In this document: piece after piece, positions 33,548 through 42,046 of the stretch
Position numbering within the stretch: position 1 is the stretch's first letter
Layout of the letters: the number at the start of each line of letters is the position of its first letter
Source: Streptomyces mayonensis
Lineage (GTDB): Bacteria; Actinomycetota; Actinomycetes; Streptomycetales; Streptomycetaceae
Reading direction: 5' to 3'
Assembly: GCF_018982965.1 (NCBI RefSeq)
Contig: NZ_JACBYP010000033.1
Span: 1-64,000, forward strand
DNA length: 64,000 nucleotides
The notes under the pieces: model-generated
The model's database searches: none
What the model was told of the DNA's origin: nothing
The model's input: only the letters and a program-made list of their open reading frames with translations
Translations under genes and position numbers: made by a program

Positions 33548-33682
33548 CGTACGCGCACCGCTCGCGCGCCCGGACCGCCCCCCACCCGCACAGTCGAAGA
33601 CCTGCCGACCTCCCGGCCACGACCTGAACCTCGGATCAGACCGACAGGCGTGAGCTCCGGGCCAACGAGAGGAACCCCTCCC

Positions 33683-34786
33683 GTGCCTGCCACCACCGCT
33701 CTGCGCCGCACTCTCGCGGTCATGGCCGCCCTGCCCCTGCTGACACTCGCCGCGTGCGGCTACGGCTCCGAGTCCAAGGACGACGACACCGCCAAGGTCG
33801 CCGACGGCGCCGAGAAGATCGACGGCCTCGACTCCGTCCGGATCGGCTACTTCGGCAACATCACGCACGCCACGCCGCTGGTCGCCAACCAGAAGGGCTT
33901 CTTCCAGAAGGTACTGGGCGGCACCGAGGCCAAGTACGCGGTGTTCAACGCGGGTCCGTCCGAGATCGAGGCGCTGAACTCCGGCTCCATCGACATCGGC
34001 TGGATCGGCCCGTCCCCGTCGATCAACGGCTACACCAAGTCCGGCGGCAAGAACCTGCGCATCATCGGCGGTTCGGCCTCCGGCGGCGTGAAGCTCGTGG
34101 TCAACCCCGACAAGATCAAGTCCCTGGACGACGTCAAGGGCAAGCGGATCGCGACGCCGCAGCTGGGCAACACGCAGGACGTGGCGTTCCTCAACTGGAT
34201 AGCCGAGCAGGGCTGGAAGGTCGACGCGCAGAGCGGCAAGGGCGACGTCACGGTCGTGCGCAGCGACAACAAGGTCACGCCCGACGCCTACAAGTCCGGT
34301 TCCCTGGACGGCGCCTGGGTGCCGGAGCCGACCGCGTCCAAGCTGGTCGCCGAGGGCGGCAAGGTACTGCTCGACGAGTCGACGCTGTGGCCCGACGAGA
34401 AGTTCGTGATCACGAACATCATCGTGTCGCAGAAGTTCCTCAAGGAGCACCCGAAGGCCGTGGAGGCGGTGCTGGGTGCCTCGGTCGACACGAACAAGTG
34501 GATCGCGGACAACCCGGACGACGCGAAGGCGGCGGCCAACGAGCAGCTGAAGAAGGACTCCGGCAAGGCCCTGCCGGCCGACGTGCTCGACCCGTCGTGG
34601 GAGTCGATCAAGCTCACCGACGACCCGCTGGCCGCCACCCTCGACGCCCAGGCGGAGCACGCCGTGAAGGCCGGTCTGCTTCAGAAGCCCGACCTGAACG
34701 GCATCTACGACCTCACGCTGCTCAACAAGGTCCTCAAGGCCAAGGGCGAGCCCGCGGTCGACGACGCCGGACTCGGCGTCCAGTAA
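33683..34786 (+). CDS. ssuA: Sulfonate/taurine-type ABC transporter substrate-binding lipoprotein
   Basis: The 367-aa lipoprotein starts at GTG 33683 (VPATTALRRTLAVM), with SD AGAGGA upstream; an earlier ATG at 33650 would add an Arg/Pro-rich stretch. Its lipobox is LAAC in LPLLTLAACGYGS (~26-30). The remainder is an NMT1/THI5-like periplasmic fold (RIGYFGNITHATPLVANQKGFF, GPSEIEALNSGSIDIGWIGPSP), as in SsuA/TauA. It binds a sulfonate or related sulfur source outside the membrane and hands it to SsuC. Sulfate is also possible since the operon is for sulfate reduction. Confidence 0.9.
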   Translation: MPATTALRRTLAVMAALPLLTLAACGYGSESKDDDTAKVADGAEKIDGLDSVRIGYFGNITHATPLVANQKGFFQKVLGGTEAKYAVFNAGPSEIEALNSGSIDIGWIGPSPSINGYTKSGGKNLRIIGGSASGGVKLVVNPDKIKSLDDVKGKRIATPQLGNTQDVAFLNWIAEQGWKVDAQSGKGDVTVVRSDNKVTPDAYKSGSLDGAWVPEPTASKLVAEGGKVLLDESTLWPDEKFVITNIIVSQKFLKEHPKAVEAVLGASVDTNKWIADNPDDAKAAANEQLKKDSGKALPADVLDPSWESIKLTDDPLAATLDAQAEHAVKAGLLQKPDLNGIYDLTLLNKVLKAKGEPAVDDAGLGVQ

Positions 34787-34819
34787 GTCCGGATCCGACC
34801 ACCCCAGGAGGTGACGACC

Positions 34820-35614
34820 ATGGCCACGACCACGACCCTCGCCAAGGCCGCCGACGGCACGGAGCCGGCCGCACCCGCCGCCCGGATCGAGCACGTCTCG
34901 AAGTCCTTCGCGGGCCCCGCCGGGCAGCAGCTCGTCCTGGACGACATCACCCTCGATGTCGCGCCCGGCGAGTTCGTCACCCTCCTGGGCGCCTCCGGCT
35001 GCGGCAAGTCCACGCTGCTCAACCTGGTGGCGGGCCTGGACCGGCCCAGCGCGGGCGACATCACCACGGACGGCCGCCCGGCCCTGATGTTCCAGGAACA
35101 CGCCCTGTTCCCCTGGCTCACCGCCGGCAAGAACATCGAACTCGCCCTCAAGCTGCGGGGCGTGCCCAAGGCGGAGCGCCGCGACAAGGCCGAGGAACTG
35201 CTTGAGCTCGTCCGGCTGAAGGGCGCGCACGGCAAGCGGGTGCACGAGCTGTCGGGCGGCATGCGCCAGCGCGTCGCCCTGGCCCGCGCGCTCGCCCAGG
35301 AGAGCAGGCTGCTGCTGATGGACGAGCCGTTCGCGGCCCTGGACGCCATCACCCGGGACGTGCTGCACGACGAACTGACCCGCATCTGGCGCGAGACGCG
35401 GGTGTCCGTCCTGTTCGTCACCCACAACGTCCGCGAGGCCGTCCGGCTCGCCGAACGCGTCGTGCTGCTGTCGTCCCGTCCGGGGCGGGTGGCGCGCGAG
35501 TGGACGGTGGGCATTCCGCAGCCGCGCCGGATCGAGGACAGCCAGGTCGCCGAACTGTCCGTCGAGATCACCGAAGAACTGCGTGGGGAGATCCGCCGCC
35601 ATGGCCAGCACTGA
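34820..35614 (+). CDS. ssuB: Sulfonate/taurine-type ABC transporter ATP-binding protein
   Basis: The 264-aa ATPase starts at ATG 34820 just after AGGAGGTG. Walker A is GASGCGKST (~55), the signature LSGGMRQRVALARAL is intact, and Walker B is LLLMDEPFAALD. A conserved D-loop and H-loop (LFVTHNVREA) follow. It belongs to the SsuB/TauB branch. Its 3' end overlaps ssuC by 14 nt. Confidence 0.93.
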   Translation: MATTTTLAKAADGTEPAAPAARIEHVSKSFAGPAGQQLVLDDITLDVAPGEFVTLLGASGCGKSTLLNLVAGLDRPSAGDITTDGRPALMFQEHALFPWLTAGKNIELALKLRGVPKAERRDKAEELLELVRLKGAHGKRVHELSGGMRQRVALARALAQESRLLLMDEPFAALDAITRDVLHDELTRIWRETRVSVLFVTHNVREAVRLAERVVLLSSRPGRVAREWTVGIPQPRRIEDSQVAELSVEITEELRGEIRRHGQH

Positions 35615-36521
35615 GACCACCACGCCCGCGGGGGACGCGGGCTCCCCCGCCGGAGGGGACGCGGGCGATCTCGCCGGCCTGGAGGCGGGCCTCGACGCCC
35701 TGGAGACCCGGCAGAGCGGCCGTACGCCGTTCCGGCAGACCTTCACGCAGAAGATCCTGCCGCCCGCCGTCGCCGTACTGCTGGTCCTGGCGGTGTGGCA
35801 GGGACTGGTCTCCTTCAAGATCGTCGACGACCCGAGCAAGCTGCCCGCGCCGTCGGACGTGTGGCAGGTCGTGCGGGACGCCTGGCTCCAGGGCGAGCTG
35901 CTCGGCTACATCTGGACCAGCGTCTCGCGCGGTCTGCTCGGCTTCTGCTTCGCGCTGCTCATCGGCACCCCGCTGGGTCTGCTGGTGGCGCGGGTGAAGG
36001 TGGTGCGCGCGGCGATCGGTCCGATCCTGTCCGGTCTGCAGTCGCTGCCGTCGGTGGCCTGGGTGCCGCCGGCCGTGATCTGGCTGGGCCTGAACAACTC
36101 GATGATGTACGCCGTCATCCTGCTGGGCGCGGTCCCCTCGATCGCCAACGGCCTGGTCTCCGGCGTCGACCAGGTCTCCCCGCTCTTCCTGCGGGCCGGC
36201 CGGACCCTGGGCGCGACCGGGCTGAAGGGCACCTGGCACATCGTCCTGCCGGCCGCGCTGCCGGGCTACGTCGCCGGTCTGAAGCAGGGCTGGGCGTTCT
36301 CGTGGCGTTCCCTGATGGCCGCCGAGATCATCGCGTCCTTCCCCGACCTCGGGGTGGGCCTCGGCCAGCTCCTGGAGAACGGCCGCAACGCCAGCGACAT
36401 GGCCATGGTCTTCGAGGCGATCCTGCTGATCCTGGTCGTCGGCATCGCCATCGACCTGATCATCTTCAGTCCGCTGGAGCGGTGGGTGCTGCGCAGCCGC
36501 GGCCTGCTGGTCAAGAGCTGA
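35601..36521 (+). CDS. ssuC: Sulfonate/taurine-type ABC transporter permease
   Basis: The 306-aa permease has an acidic Gly/Ala N-terminal tail of ~45 residues and about six TM segments. The ABC permease EAA-like loop reads AGRTLGATGLKGTWHIVLPAALPG (~220). The ATG at 35601 lies inside the ssuB end and has SD GGGGAG. With SsuA and SsuB it makes a complete importer placed within the sulfur operon. Confidence 0.93.
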   Translation: MASTETTTPAGDAGSPAGGDAGDLAGLEAGLDALETRQSGRTPFRQTFTQKILPPAVAVLLVLAVWQGLVSFKIVDDPSKLPAPSDVWQVVRDAWLQGELLGYIWTSVSRGLLGFCFALLIGTPLGLLVARVKVVRAAIGPILSGLQSLPSVAWVPPAVIWLGLNNSMMYAVILLGAVPSIANGLVSGVDQVSPLFLRAGRTLGATGLKGTWHIVLPAALPGYVAGLKQGWAFSWRSLMAAEIIASFPDLGVGLGQLLENGRNASDMAMVFEAILLILVVGIAIDLIIFSPLERWVLRSRGLLVKS

Positions 36522-36529
36522 GGCACCCC

Positions 36530-37279
36530 ATGTCCGCACCGGTGCGTCCCGTACTCCTGGTCGTCGCCCACGGCAGCCGCGATCCGCGGCACGCCGCGAC
36601 CGTGCACGCCCTGGTCCGCCGGGTCAGGGCGCAGCGCCCGGACGTTCGGGTGGAGACCGGTTTCCTGGACTTCAACGTGCCCTCCGTGCAGGGCGTCCTG
36701 GAGTCCCTGGCGACGGAGGGCGTGCGGGACGTCGTGGCCCTCCCGCTGCTGCTGACCCGCGCCTTCCACGCCAAGACGGACATCCCGGCGGTCCTCGCGG
36801 ACGCCCCGCCCCGGCTGCGGATCCGGCAGGCGGAGGTGCTCGGCCCCTCGCCGTTGCTGCTGTCGGCGCTGGAACGGCGCCTGTACGAGGCGGGCCTCAC
36901 GCCCGCCGACAAGTCCTCGACCGGGGTCGTGCTGGCCTCGGCGGGGTCCTCCGACCCGGAGGCGATCGCAGTGATCGCTGACATCGCGCGGGAGTGGCGG
37001 CACACCGGTTGGTGCGCCGTGCGGCCTGCGTTCGCCTCCGCATCGCTTCCCCGCACCGAGGACGCCGTACGGCGGCTTCGTGCGCTGGGCTGTGCACGCG
37101 TCGCCGTCGCGCCGTACGTCCTGGCCCCCGGCTTCCTGCCGGACCGCATCGCGCGGGGCGCGGCCGGGGCGGACGTGCTGGCGGACGTCCTCGGCCCCTC
37201 GCCGGAGGTGGCGCGGGTCCTCCTGGAGCGGTACGAGGCGGCGCGGGTGCCGGTACCGGCGGCGGCCGGGGCTGCCTGA
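36530..37279 (+). CDS. sirB: Sirohydrochlorin chelatase (CbiX/SirB family)
   Basis: The 249-aa protein has two CbiX-like repeats. The N-terminal metal site is in VVAHGSRDPRHAATVHALVRR, with His and Asp residues, and a second His (RAFHAKTDIPAVL) follows at ~80. It inserts Fe2+ into sirohydrochlorin to make siroheme, the cofactor of the sulfite reductase at the start of the operon. It starts 8 nt after the ssuC stop. A cobalt chelatase role is possible in other contexts, but the operon favours siroheme. Confidence 0.88.
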   Translation: MSAPVRPVLLVVAHGSRDPRHAATVHALVRRVRAQRPDVRVETGFLDFNVPSVQGVLESLATEGVRDVVALPLLLTRAFHAKTDIPAVLADAPPRLRIRQAEVLGPSPLLLSALERRLYEAGLTPADKSSTGVVLASAGSSDPEAIAVIADIAREWRHTGWCAVRPAFASASLPRTEDAVRRLRALGCARVAVAPYVLAPGFLPDRIARGAAGADVLADVLGPSPEVARVLLERYEAARVPVPAAAGAA

Positions 37280-37288
37280 CGCCCGCTC

Positions 37289-37837
37289 TCAGGCGCCGGT
37301 CAGCTCCACCAGCTTGGTGACGGTGTTCCAGTTGCGGGTGGTGGCGGTCAGGCCCTTGTTCACGCGTGGTCTGGACAGGGCATCGGCGAGGCCTGAGCGG
37401 CCGAGGCCGTTCGGAGCGTACAGGTAGAGGGCGCGGTCGCCGAGGCGGAAGTCCTCCGGGAGGAAGGCGGCGCGGTCGACCGGCGCGAAGCGTTCCTCGT
37501 CGACCGGCCCGGAGAAGTAGGTGACGTGGAGCTGCTTGGGCTCCAGATCGGCGGCCGGGAACGGGCAGTTTTCGGCGACCGCCCTGAGGTAGGCGTGGTC
37601 GCGGACGAGGACGTCCACGGGGAAGCCGAAACGCTGCTCGATCGCCTGCCTCAACTCGGCGGCCAGCGACTCCTCGTCGCCGTGCGCGGACGCGAAGACG
37701 GCCTGTCCGCTCTGGAGATGGGTGCGTACGCCGCCGTGGCCCAGTTCCTCCAGGAGCGCGCGCAGGTCGGCCATCGGGAGCTTCCGGGCGCCGCCCACGT
37801 TGATCCCGCGCAGCAGCGCGGCGTACGTCTTCGTCAT
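37289..37837 (-). CDS. DUF1697 protein
   Basis: The 182-aa protein begins TKTYAALLRGINVGGARKLP, the diagnostic DUF1697 start, and continues with MADLRALLEELGHGGVRTHLQSGQAVF and a C-terminal RNWNTVTKLVELTG. It is cytoplasmic and function is unknown. It converges with the sirB gene 9 bp away, so the operons end back to back. Confidence 0.92.
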   Translation of the reverse strand: MTKTYAALLRGINVGGARKLPMADLRALLEELGHGGVRTHLQSGQAVFASAHGDEESLAAELRQAIEQRFGFPVDVLVRDHAYLRAVAENCPFPAADLEPKQLHVTYFSGPVDEERFAPVDRAAFLPEDFRLGDRALYLYAPNGLGRSGLADALSRPRVNKGLTATTRNWNTVTKLVELTGA

Positions 37838-38209
37838 GCGCACACCATAGAACGGCCGCCGTGCCCCGTGGGGGCGGGCACGACGGCCGGGTCCGCGCAG
37901 GCGGACGTGCGCGCCACTCTCGCCGATACGTGTGCAGCCTTCAACCACTTCGCGCACCTGTGACTTAATCAACAGGTTTTCCAATAGACCTGCGCATCCG
38001 GCCGCACCCTGATCCCGGGGCCCCGGAGACCCCGGTAGATGTAAGGGTCCGGCATCCTTCTCAGCGGTGAGGGCGCCGGTACGGAGGGATGAGGCGGAGC
38101 CCCCGTACGTCACCGGGGAGCACGACGCGACGGCCTTACGCGGCCCATACTTTCGAATCGCGAGGTGGCGGCAGGGGGCCGTCACCGCTCAGGAGGGGGC
38201 AGGCCCGTC
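37838..38209. other. Divergent region between DUF1697 and MMPL genes
   Basis: This 372-bp gap contains a relatively AT-rich patch (TTAATCAACAGGTTTTCCAATAG, ~37964-37986) that could be the promoter zone for either gene. An SD (AGGAGGGGG) lies near 38191 for the MMPL gene. I see no gene or clear operator. Confidence 0.4.
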
Positions 38210-40492
38210 ATGCGGAACGGAGAGACACGGGTGCGGGGCGTCGCCGCCCGGGCCGGAGGGTGGAGCGCCCGGCACCGATGGGCCGCGGTGGGGATCTGGG
38301 TACTGTTCGTCGTCCTGGCGATGGGGCTCGGTTCGGCGGCCGGGCGGGTCGACGTCAAGGACAGCGAGGAGATGGGGGGCGAGACGCACACCGCGGCGCG
38401 GATCGTCGAGGACGCGGGGATCGAGGAGCCGGCCGGTGAGAGCGTCCTGATCCAGGCCAGGGGCGGGGACGTCAAGGCCACGGACGACGAGTTCCGCGCC
38501 GCGGTGACCGCGGTGACGGCGGCGGTCGAGGGGACCGGTGAGGTCACCGGCGTGACCTCGCCGTACGACACGGGAACGGTTTCCAAGGACGGCCGCAGCG
38601 CGCTGGTCCGGTTCGACATGCGCGGCGACGCGGAAACCGCGGGCGAGCGGGTCGAGCCGGTGCTGAAGGCCGTCAAGGGGGTACAGAAGGAGCACGGGTC
38701 GCTGCGGATCGAGGAGATCGGCGGCGCCAGCATGATGAAGACGTTCGACGACGCGTTCGGCGACGACTTCAAGAAGGCCGAGTACTCGGCGGTGCCGGTG
38801 GCGCTGGGCATCCTGCTCGTCGCGTTCGGCGCGCTGGTGGCGGCGCTGGTCCCGGTGGCTCTGGCGATCACCGCGATCGTCGCGACCATGGGTCTGATGG
38901 GCCTGGTCAGCCACTTCCAGCCGATGAGCGAGACCGCCGACTCCGTGATGCTGCTCGTCGGTCTGGCGGTCGGCGTCGACTACTGCCTGTTCTATCTGCG
39001 CCGTGAGCGCGAGGAGCGCGCCGCCGGCCGGGACGCGCAGACGGCGCTCAGGATCGCCGCCGCCACCAGTGGCCGGGCGATCGTCGTCTCCGGTGTCACG
39101 GTGTGCGTGGCGATGGCGGGCATGCTGTTCACCGGGATCGCCGAGTTCGAGGCGATGGGCCTGGCGTCGCTGATGGTGGTCGCGGTCGCCATGGTCGGCT
39201 CGGTGACGGTCCTGCCCGCGCTGCTGTCCCTGCTGGGCGAGCGCGTCGAGAAGGGCCGCGTGCCGTTCCTGCGCCGGCGCCGCCGCAGCGGTGGTGCCGA
39301 GGGCAGCCGCTTCTGGACGGCCGTACTGAACCGCGTACTGGCCAGGCCGCTGCTCGCCGCCGCGGTGGCCGTCGGAACGCTGCTGGCCGTGGCCGCGCCC
39401 GCGCTCGGCATGAAGACGCAGAACTTCACCCTGGACCAGGAGTTCGGCGACTCACTGCCCATCGTGGGCACGTACAACCGGGTCAACGAGGCCTTCCCCG
39501 GCGGTTCCGACCCGGCCGAGGTGGTCGTGAAGGCCGACGACATCGACGCGCCCGAGGTGCGGGCCGCGCTCGCCGACTTCCGGGAGCGCGCGGTGAGTTC
39601 GGGCGCCTCGCGCGGGCCGGTGGAGGTCACGGTGCACGACGGGCAGAACGTCGCGCTGGTGTACGTGCCGCTGGTCGGCGGCTCCGACCAGGACCGGGCC
39701 GGCGAGAGCCTGGACAAGCTGCGCGACGACGTGCGGCCCGCGACCCTGGGCAAGGTCGACGGGGTCGAGGCGCCGATCACCGGGCAGGTCGCCGGTTCGA
39801 AGGACTTCAACGACCAGCTGGTCGGGTCGGTCCTGCCGGTCTTCGTGTTCGTGGTCGCCTTCGCCTTCCTGCTGATGCTGCTGTCGTTCCGCTCGCTGAC
39901 GGTCGCGCTCACCTCGATCGTGCTCAACCTGCTGTCGGTGGGCGCGGCGTACGGCATCCTGGTCGCCGTCTTCCAGCACGGCTGGGGCGCGTCGCTGGTG
40001 GGCGCGGAGGGTGTGGGGGCCGTCATCACGTGGCTGCCGCTGTTCCTCTTCGTGATCCTGTTCGGCCTGTCGATGGACTACCACGTGTTCGTGGTCTCGC
40101 GGATCCGTGAGGCGCGGCTGCGCGGGCTGAGCACCCGGGACGCGATCCGGCACGGTGTGGTCACGACGGCGGGGGTCGTCACGAGTGCCGCCGTCATCAT
40201 GGTCGCGGTGTTCGCCATCTTCGGGACGCTGTCCATGCAGTCGATGAAGCAGATGGGTGTGGGCCTGGCGGCGGCGGTGCTGATCGACGCGACGGTCATC
40301 CGCGGTGTGCTGCTGCCGGCCGTGATGTCGCTGCTCGGCGAGCGCAACTGGTACCTGCCGAAGTGGCTGCACCGGCTGCCGGACCTGAGCCACGACGAGA
40401 CGCCCGGGGCGATCGCCCCGCCGGTCCCGGACGGCGAGGGCGAACGGGGCGGCGAACGGGGCGGTGAGCGGGGCGAACCGGTCGGGGTCTGA
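38210..40492 (+). CDS. MMPL-family RND transporter
   Basis: This 760-aa membrane protein has the MMPL layout: an N-terminal TM helix, an extracytoplasmic loop, five clustered TM helices, a second helix-loop unit and a second TM cluster. Family motifs include VGLAVGVDYCLFYLRRERE in the first half and VILFGLSMDYHVFVVSRIREARL in the second, each with the conserved Asp-Tyr pair used in proton coupling. It exports lipids or hydrophobic metabolites. The C-terminal tail is rich in Gly-Glu-Arg repeats. A strong terminator follows. Confidence 0.93.
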   Translation: MRNGETRVRGVAARAGGWSARHRWAAVGIWVLFVVLAMGLGSAAGRVDVKDSEEMGGETHTAARIVEDAGIEEPAGESVLIQARGGDVKATDDEFRAAVTAVTAAVEGTGEVTGVTSPYDTGTVSKDGRSALVRFDMRGDAETAGERVEPVLKAVKGVQKEHGSLRIEEIGGASMMKTFDDAFGDDFKKAEYSAVPVALGILLVAFGALVAALVPVALAITAIVATMGLMGLVSHFQPMSETADSVMLLVGLAVGVDYCLFYLRREREERAAGRDAQTALRIAAATSGRAIVVSGVTVCVAMAGMLFTGIAEFEAMGLASLMVVAVAMVGSVTVLPALLSLLGERVEKGRVPFLRRRRRSGGAEGSRFWTAVLNRVLARPLLAAAVAVGTLLAVAAPALGMKTQNFTLDQEFGDSLPIVGTYNRVNEAFPGGSDPAEVVVKADDIDAPEVRAALADFRERAVSSGASRGPVEVTVHDGQNVALVYVPLVGGSDQDRAGESLDKLRDDVRPATLGKVDGVEAPITGQVAGSKDFNDQLVGSVLPVFVFVVAFAFLLMLLSFRSLTVALTSIVLNLLSVGAAYGILVAVFQHGWGASLVGAEGVGAVITWLPLFLFVILFGLSMDYHVFVVSRIREARLRGLSTRDAIRHGVVTTAGVVTSAAVIMVAVFAIFGTLSMQSMKQMGVGLAAAVLIDATVIRGVLLPAVMSLLGERNWYLPKWLHRLPDLSHDETPGAIAPPVPDGEGERGGERGGERGEPVGV

Positions 40493-40509
40493 CCGGCGCG
40501 TCACCACGA

Positions 40510-40552
40510 CGGCAGGGCCCGTCGGTTCGCATGGAACCGACGGGCCCTGCCG
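40510..40552. terminator. Strong hairpin terminator after the MMPL gene
   Basis: A perfect 19-bp inverted repeat (40510-40528 and 40534-40552) with a 5-nt loop lies between the convergent MMPL and glycosyltransferase genes. No T-tract is present, as usual in Streptomyces. It can serve both transcripts. Confidence 0.88.
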
Positions 40553-40557
40553 CCTTG

Positions 40558-40608
40558 CTGTCCTGCCTGTCCTGCTGTCCTGCCTGTCCTGCCGTCCTGC
40601 CTGTCCTG
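40558..40608 (+). repeat. Three 17-bp tandem repeats beside the terminator
   Basis: Three adjacent copies of CTGTCCTGCCTGTCCTG (third with one change) occupy 40558-40574, 40575-40591 and 40592-40608. They lie in the untranslated 3' region of the glycosyltransferase transcript. Confidence 0.92.
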
Positions 40609-40624
40609 CTGCCGTATGGCCCGG

Positions 40625-41881
40625 TCAGCTCCGTGCGGCGGCCAGTTCCGCCTCGATGAGGTCGGCGGCCCGCCGGGTGCCGCCCTCCCGGGCCATCTGT
40701 GCCTGGACCTCCTTCAGCCTTCGGGCCGCCTCCGGGTCGTCGACCAGGGCGAGGGCGGCGGTGCGCAGCGCCTCGGCGGTGGCCTCCTCGGTCGGCAGGG
40801 TGCGGGCGACGCCGAGGCCCTGGAGCATCTCCGCGTTGCCGAACTGGTCCGCGGCCTGCGGCACGGCGATCATCGGCGTGGCGGTCGCCAGGCCCTCCTG
40901 GCTGCCGCCGGCGCCCGCGTGCGTGACGAACAGGTCGGCCTGCTGGAGGATCGCCAACTGCGGGACCCACGAGCGTACTTCCACGTTGTCCGGTACGTCG
41001 CCCAGCTCGGCCGGGTCGACGTGCCGGCCGACCTGGAGCACCGTGTGCCAGCCGGGCAGCTCGCCGAAGGCCCTGACGCACTCCCGGTAGAACGCCGGCT
41101 GCTTGGTGAAGGCGGACCCGAGCGAGACGAGGACGACCTTGTCGGCGCCCTCGGGCCGGGTCCAGTCCCCCTCGGCCGTGCGGTCGCCCTGGCACGCGCC
41201 GACGAACGCGTACGTCGTCTCGTCGACCCGCTCGGCGTTGGGCTGGAGCGCCTTGGGGATCAGCACCAGGGAGCGGTCGGGGCGGCCGACGAAGGGGTCG
41301 GGGTGGTCGGTGATCCCGTTCTCCTCGAGCCAGGCGTGGAAGCGCGCGTAGTACGCCTGCCCGCGCTCGGTCTTCAGCGGCTCCTCCCACATCGGCTCGC
41401 CGACCTCCTGCTCGTACCCCTCCCAGGCGACCATGCAGGGCGACAGGGAGATCACGGGCACGTCCCAGCGGCGGCCGAGGACGCGGGCGGTGTAGGAGGC
41501 GATGTCGTGCAGGACCAGGTCCGGCTCGTCGCCCTCGTAGGCCTCGGTGAGCTGCGGGAGTGCCTGGATCGCGTCGTCGAGGAACGGCTCGACGTTGTCC
41601 AGCAGGGTGCTCCCCCATGCCTCCGGGTCGGCGTCGGGGCCGGGCAGGGTGCTGTTCCAGAGCCTGGGTTCGGCGCCCGTCTCGGCGACCTTGTCCGCGA
41701 GCAGCGGCGGGATCGCGTACGTCACCCGGTGCCCTCGCGCGACTAGCTCGCGGACGACCTCCAGGCTGGGGTTCACGTGGCCGTACGCGGCGATGGAGAA
41801 CATGGCGATGTGAGCGGGACTGGTCATGCGCCGACCGTATGCGAGACGAGACGTCTCGTGCAACTTCTTTGCGTCGCTCAT
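40625..41881 (-). CDS. mgt: Macrolide glycosyltransferase (MGT family)
   Basis: The core (from MTSPAHIAMFSIAAYGHVNP at 41827, 400 aa) is a GT1/MGT enzyme that inactivates macrolides with UDP-glucose. VLVSLGSAFTK, HTVLQVGRHVD and the donor site SWVPQLAILQQADLFVTHAG with GGSQEGLATATPMIAVP and DQFGNAE are visible. I start at ATG 41881, whose SD AAGGAG is 6 nt upstream and gives 418 aa. Further in-frame ATGs at 41902, 41950, 41998 and 42046 also have SD-like sequences, except the last, which overlaps the erm stop. The true start is therefore uncertain. It is the second gene of an erm-mgt resistance operon, as in S. lividans lrm-mgtA from memory. Confidence 0.9.
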   Translation of the reverse strand: MSDAKKLHETSRLAYGRRMTSPAHIAMFSIAAYGHVNPSLEVVRELVARGHRVTYAIPPLLADKVAETGAEPRLWNSTLPGPDADPEAWGSTLLDNVEPFLDDAIQALPQLTEAYEGDEPDLVLHDIASYTARVLGRRWDVPVISLSPCMVAWEGYEQEVGEPMWEEPLKTERGQAYYARFHAWLEENGITDHPDPFVGRPDRSLVLIPKALQPNAERVDETTYAFVGACQGDRTAEGDWTRPEGADKVVLVSLGSAFTKQPAFYRECVRAFGELPGWHTVLQVGRHVDPAELGDVPDNVEVRSWVPQLAILQQADLFVTHAGAGGSQEGLATATPMIAVPQAADQFGNAEMLQGLGVARTLPTEEATAEALRTAALALVDDPEAARRLKEVQAQMAREGGTRRAADLIEAELAAARS

Positions 41882-41903
41882 GTGCGGCTCCTTCGAGGTC
41901 ATC

Positions 41904-42046
41904 TGCTGCGGCTCTTTCGGGGGCGTTTCCTGCGGATCGCTGCGGGTCATGTCGTGGGGCTCCTTCGGGGGCGCTTCTTGCGGATCGGTGCAGGTCATGT
42001 CGCGGGGCTCCTTCGGGGGCGTCTCGTGGAATCCGGTCCGGTTCAT
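41904..42046 (-). repeat. 48-bp repeat carrying SD-ATG modules before mgt
   Basis: Three degenerate copies with a 48-bp period (plus a half copy downstream) lie between erm and the mgt core, in frame with mgt. Each holds CCGAAGGAGCC, a 9-nt spacer and ATG. The translated unit is DMTxxDPQExPPKEP. The first ATG overlaps the erm stop (ATGA). Confidence 0.85.

Noticed and set aside
40558..40608. Short regular repeats that could suggest a CRISPR array
   Set aside because: Units are directly adjacent without unique spacers, and no cas genes are present.
41846..41859. Perfect palindrome ACGAGACGTCTCGT upstream of the mgt core
   Set aside because: It lies inside the probable mgt coding region and the erm-mgt operon, so a promoter operator there is unlikely. 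It may still have a regulatory role if the core starts at 41827.
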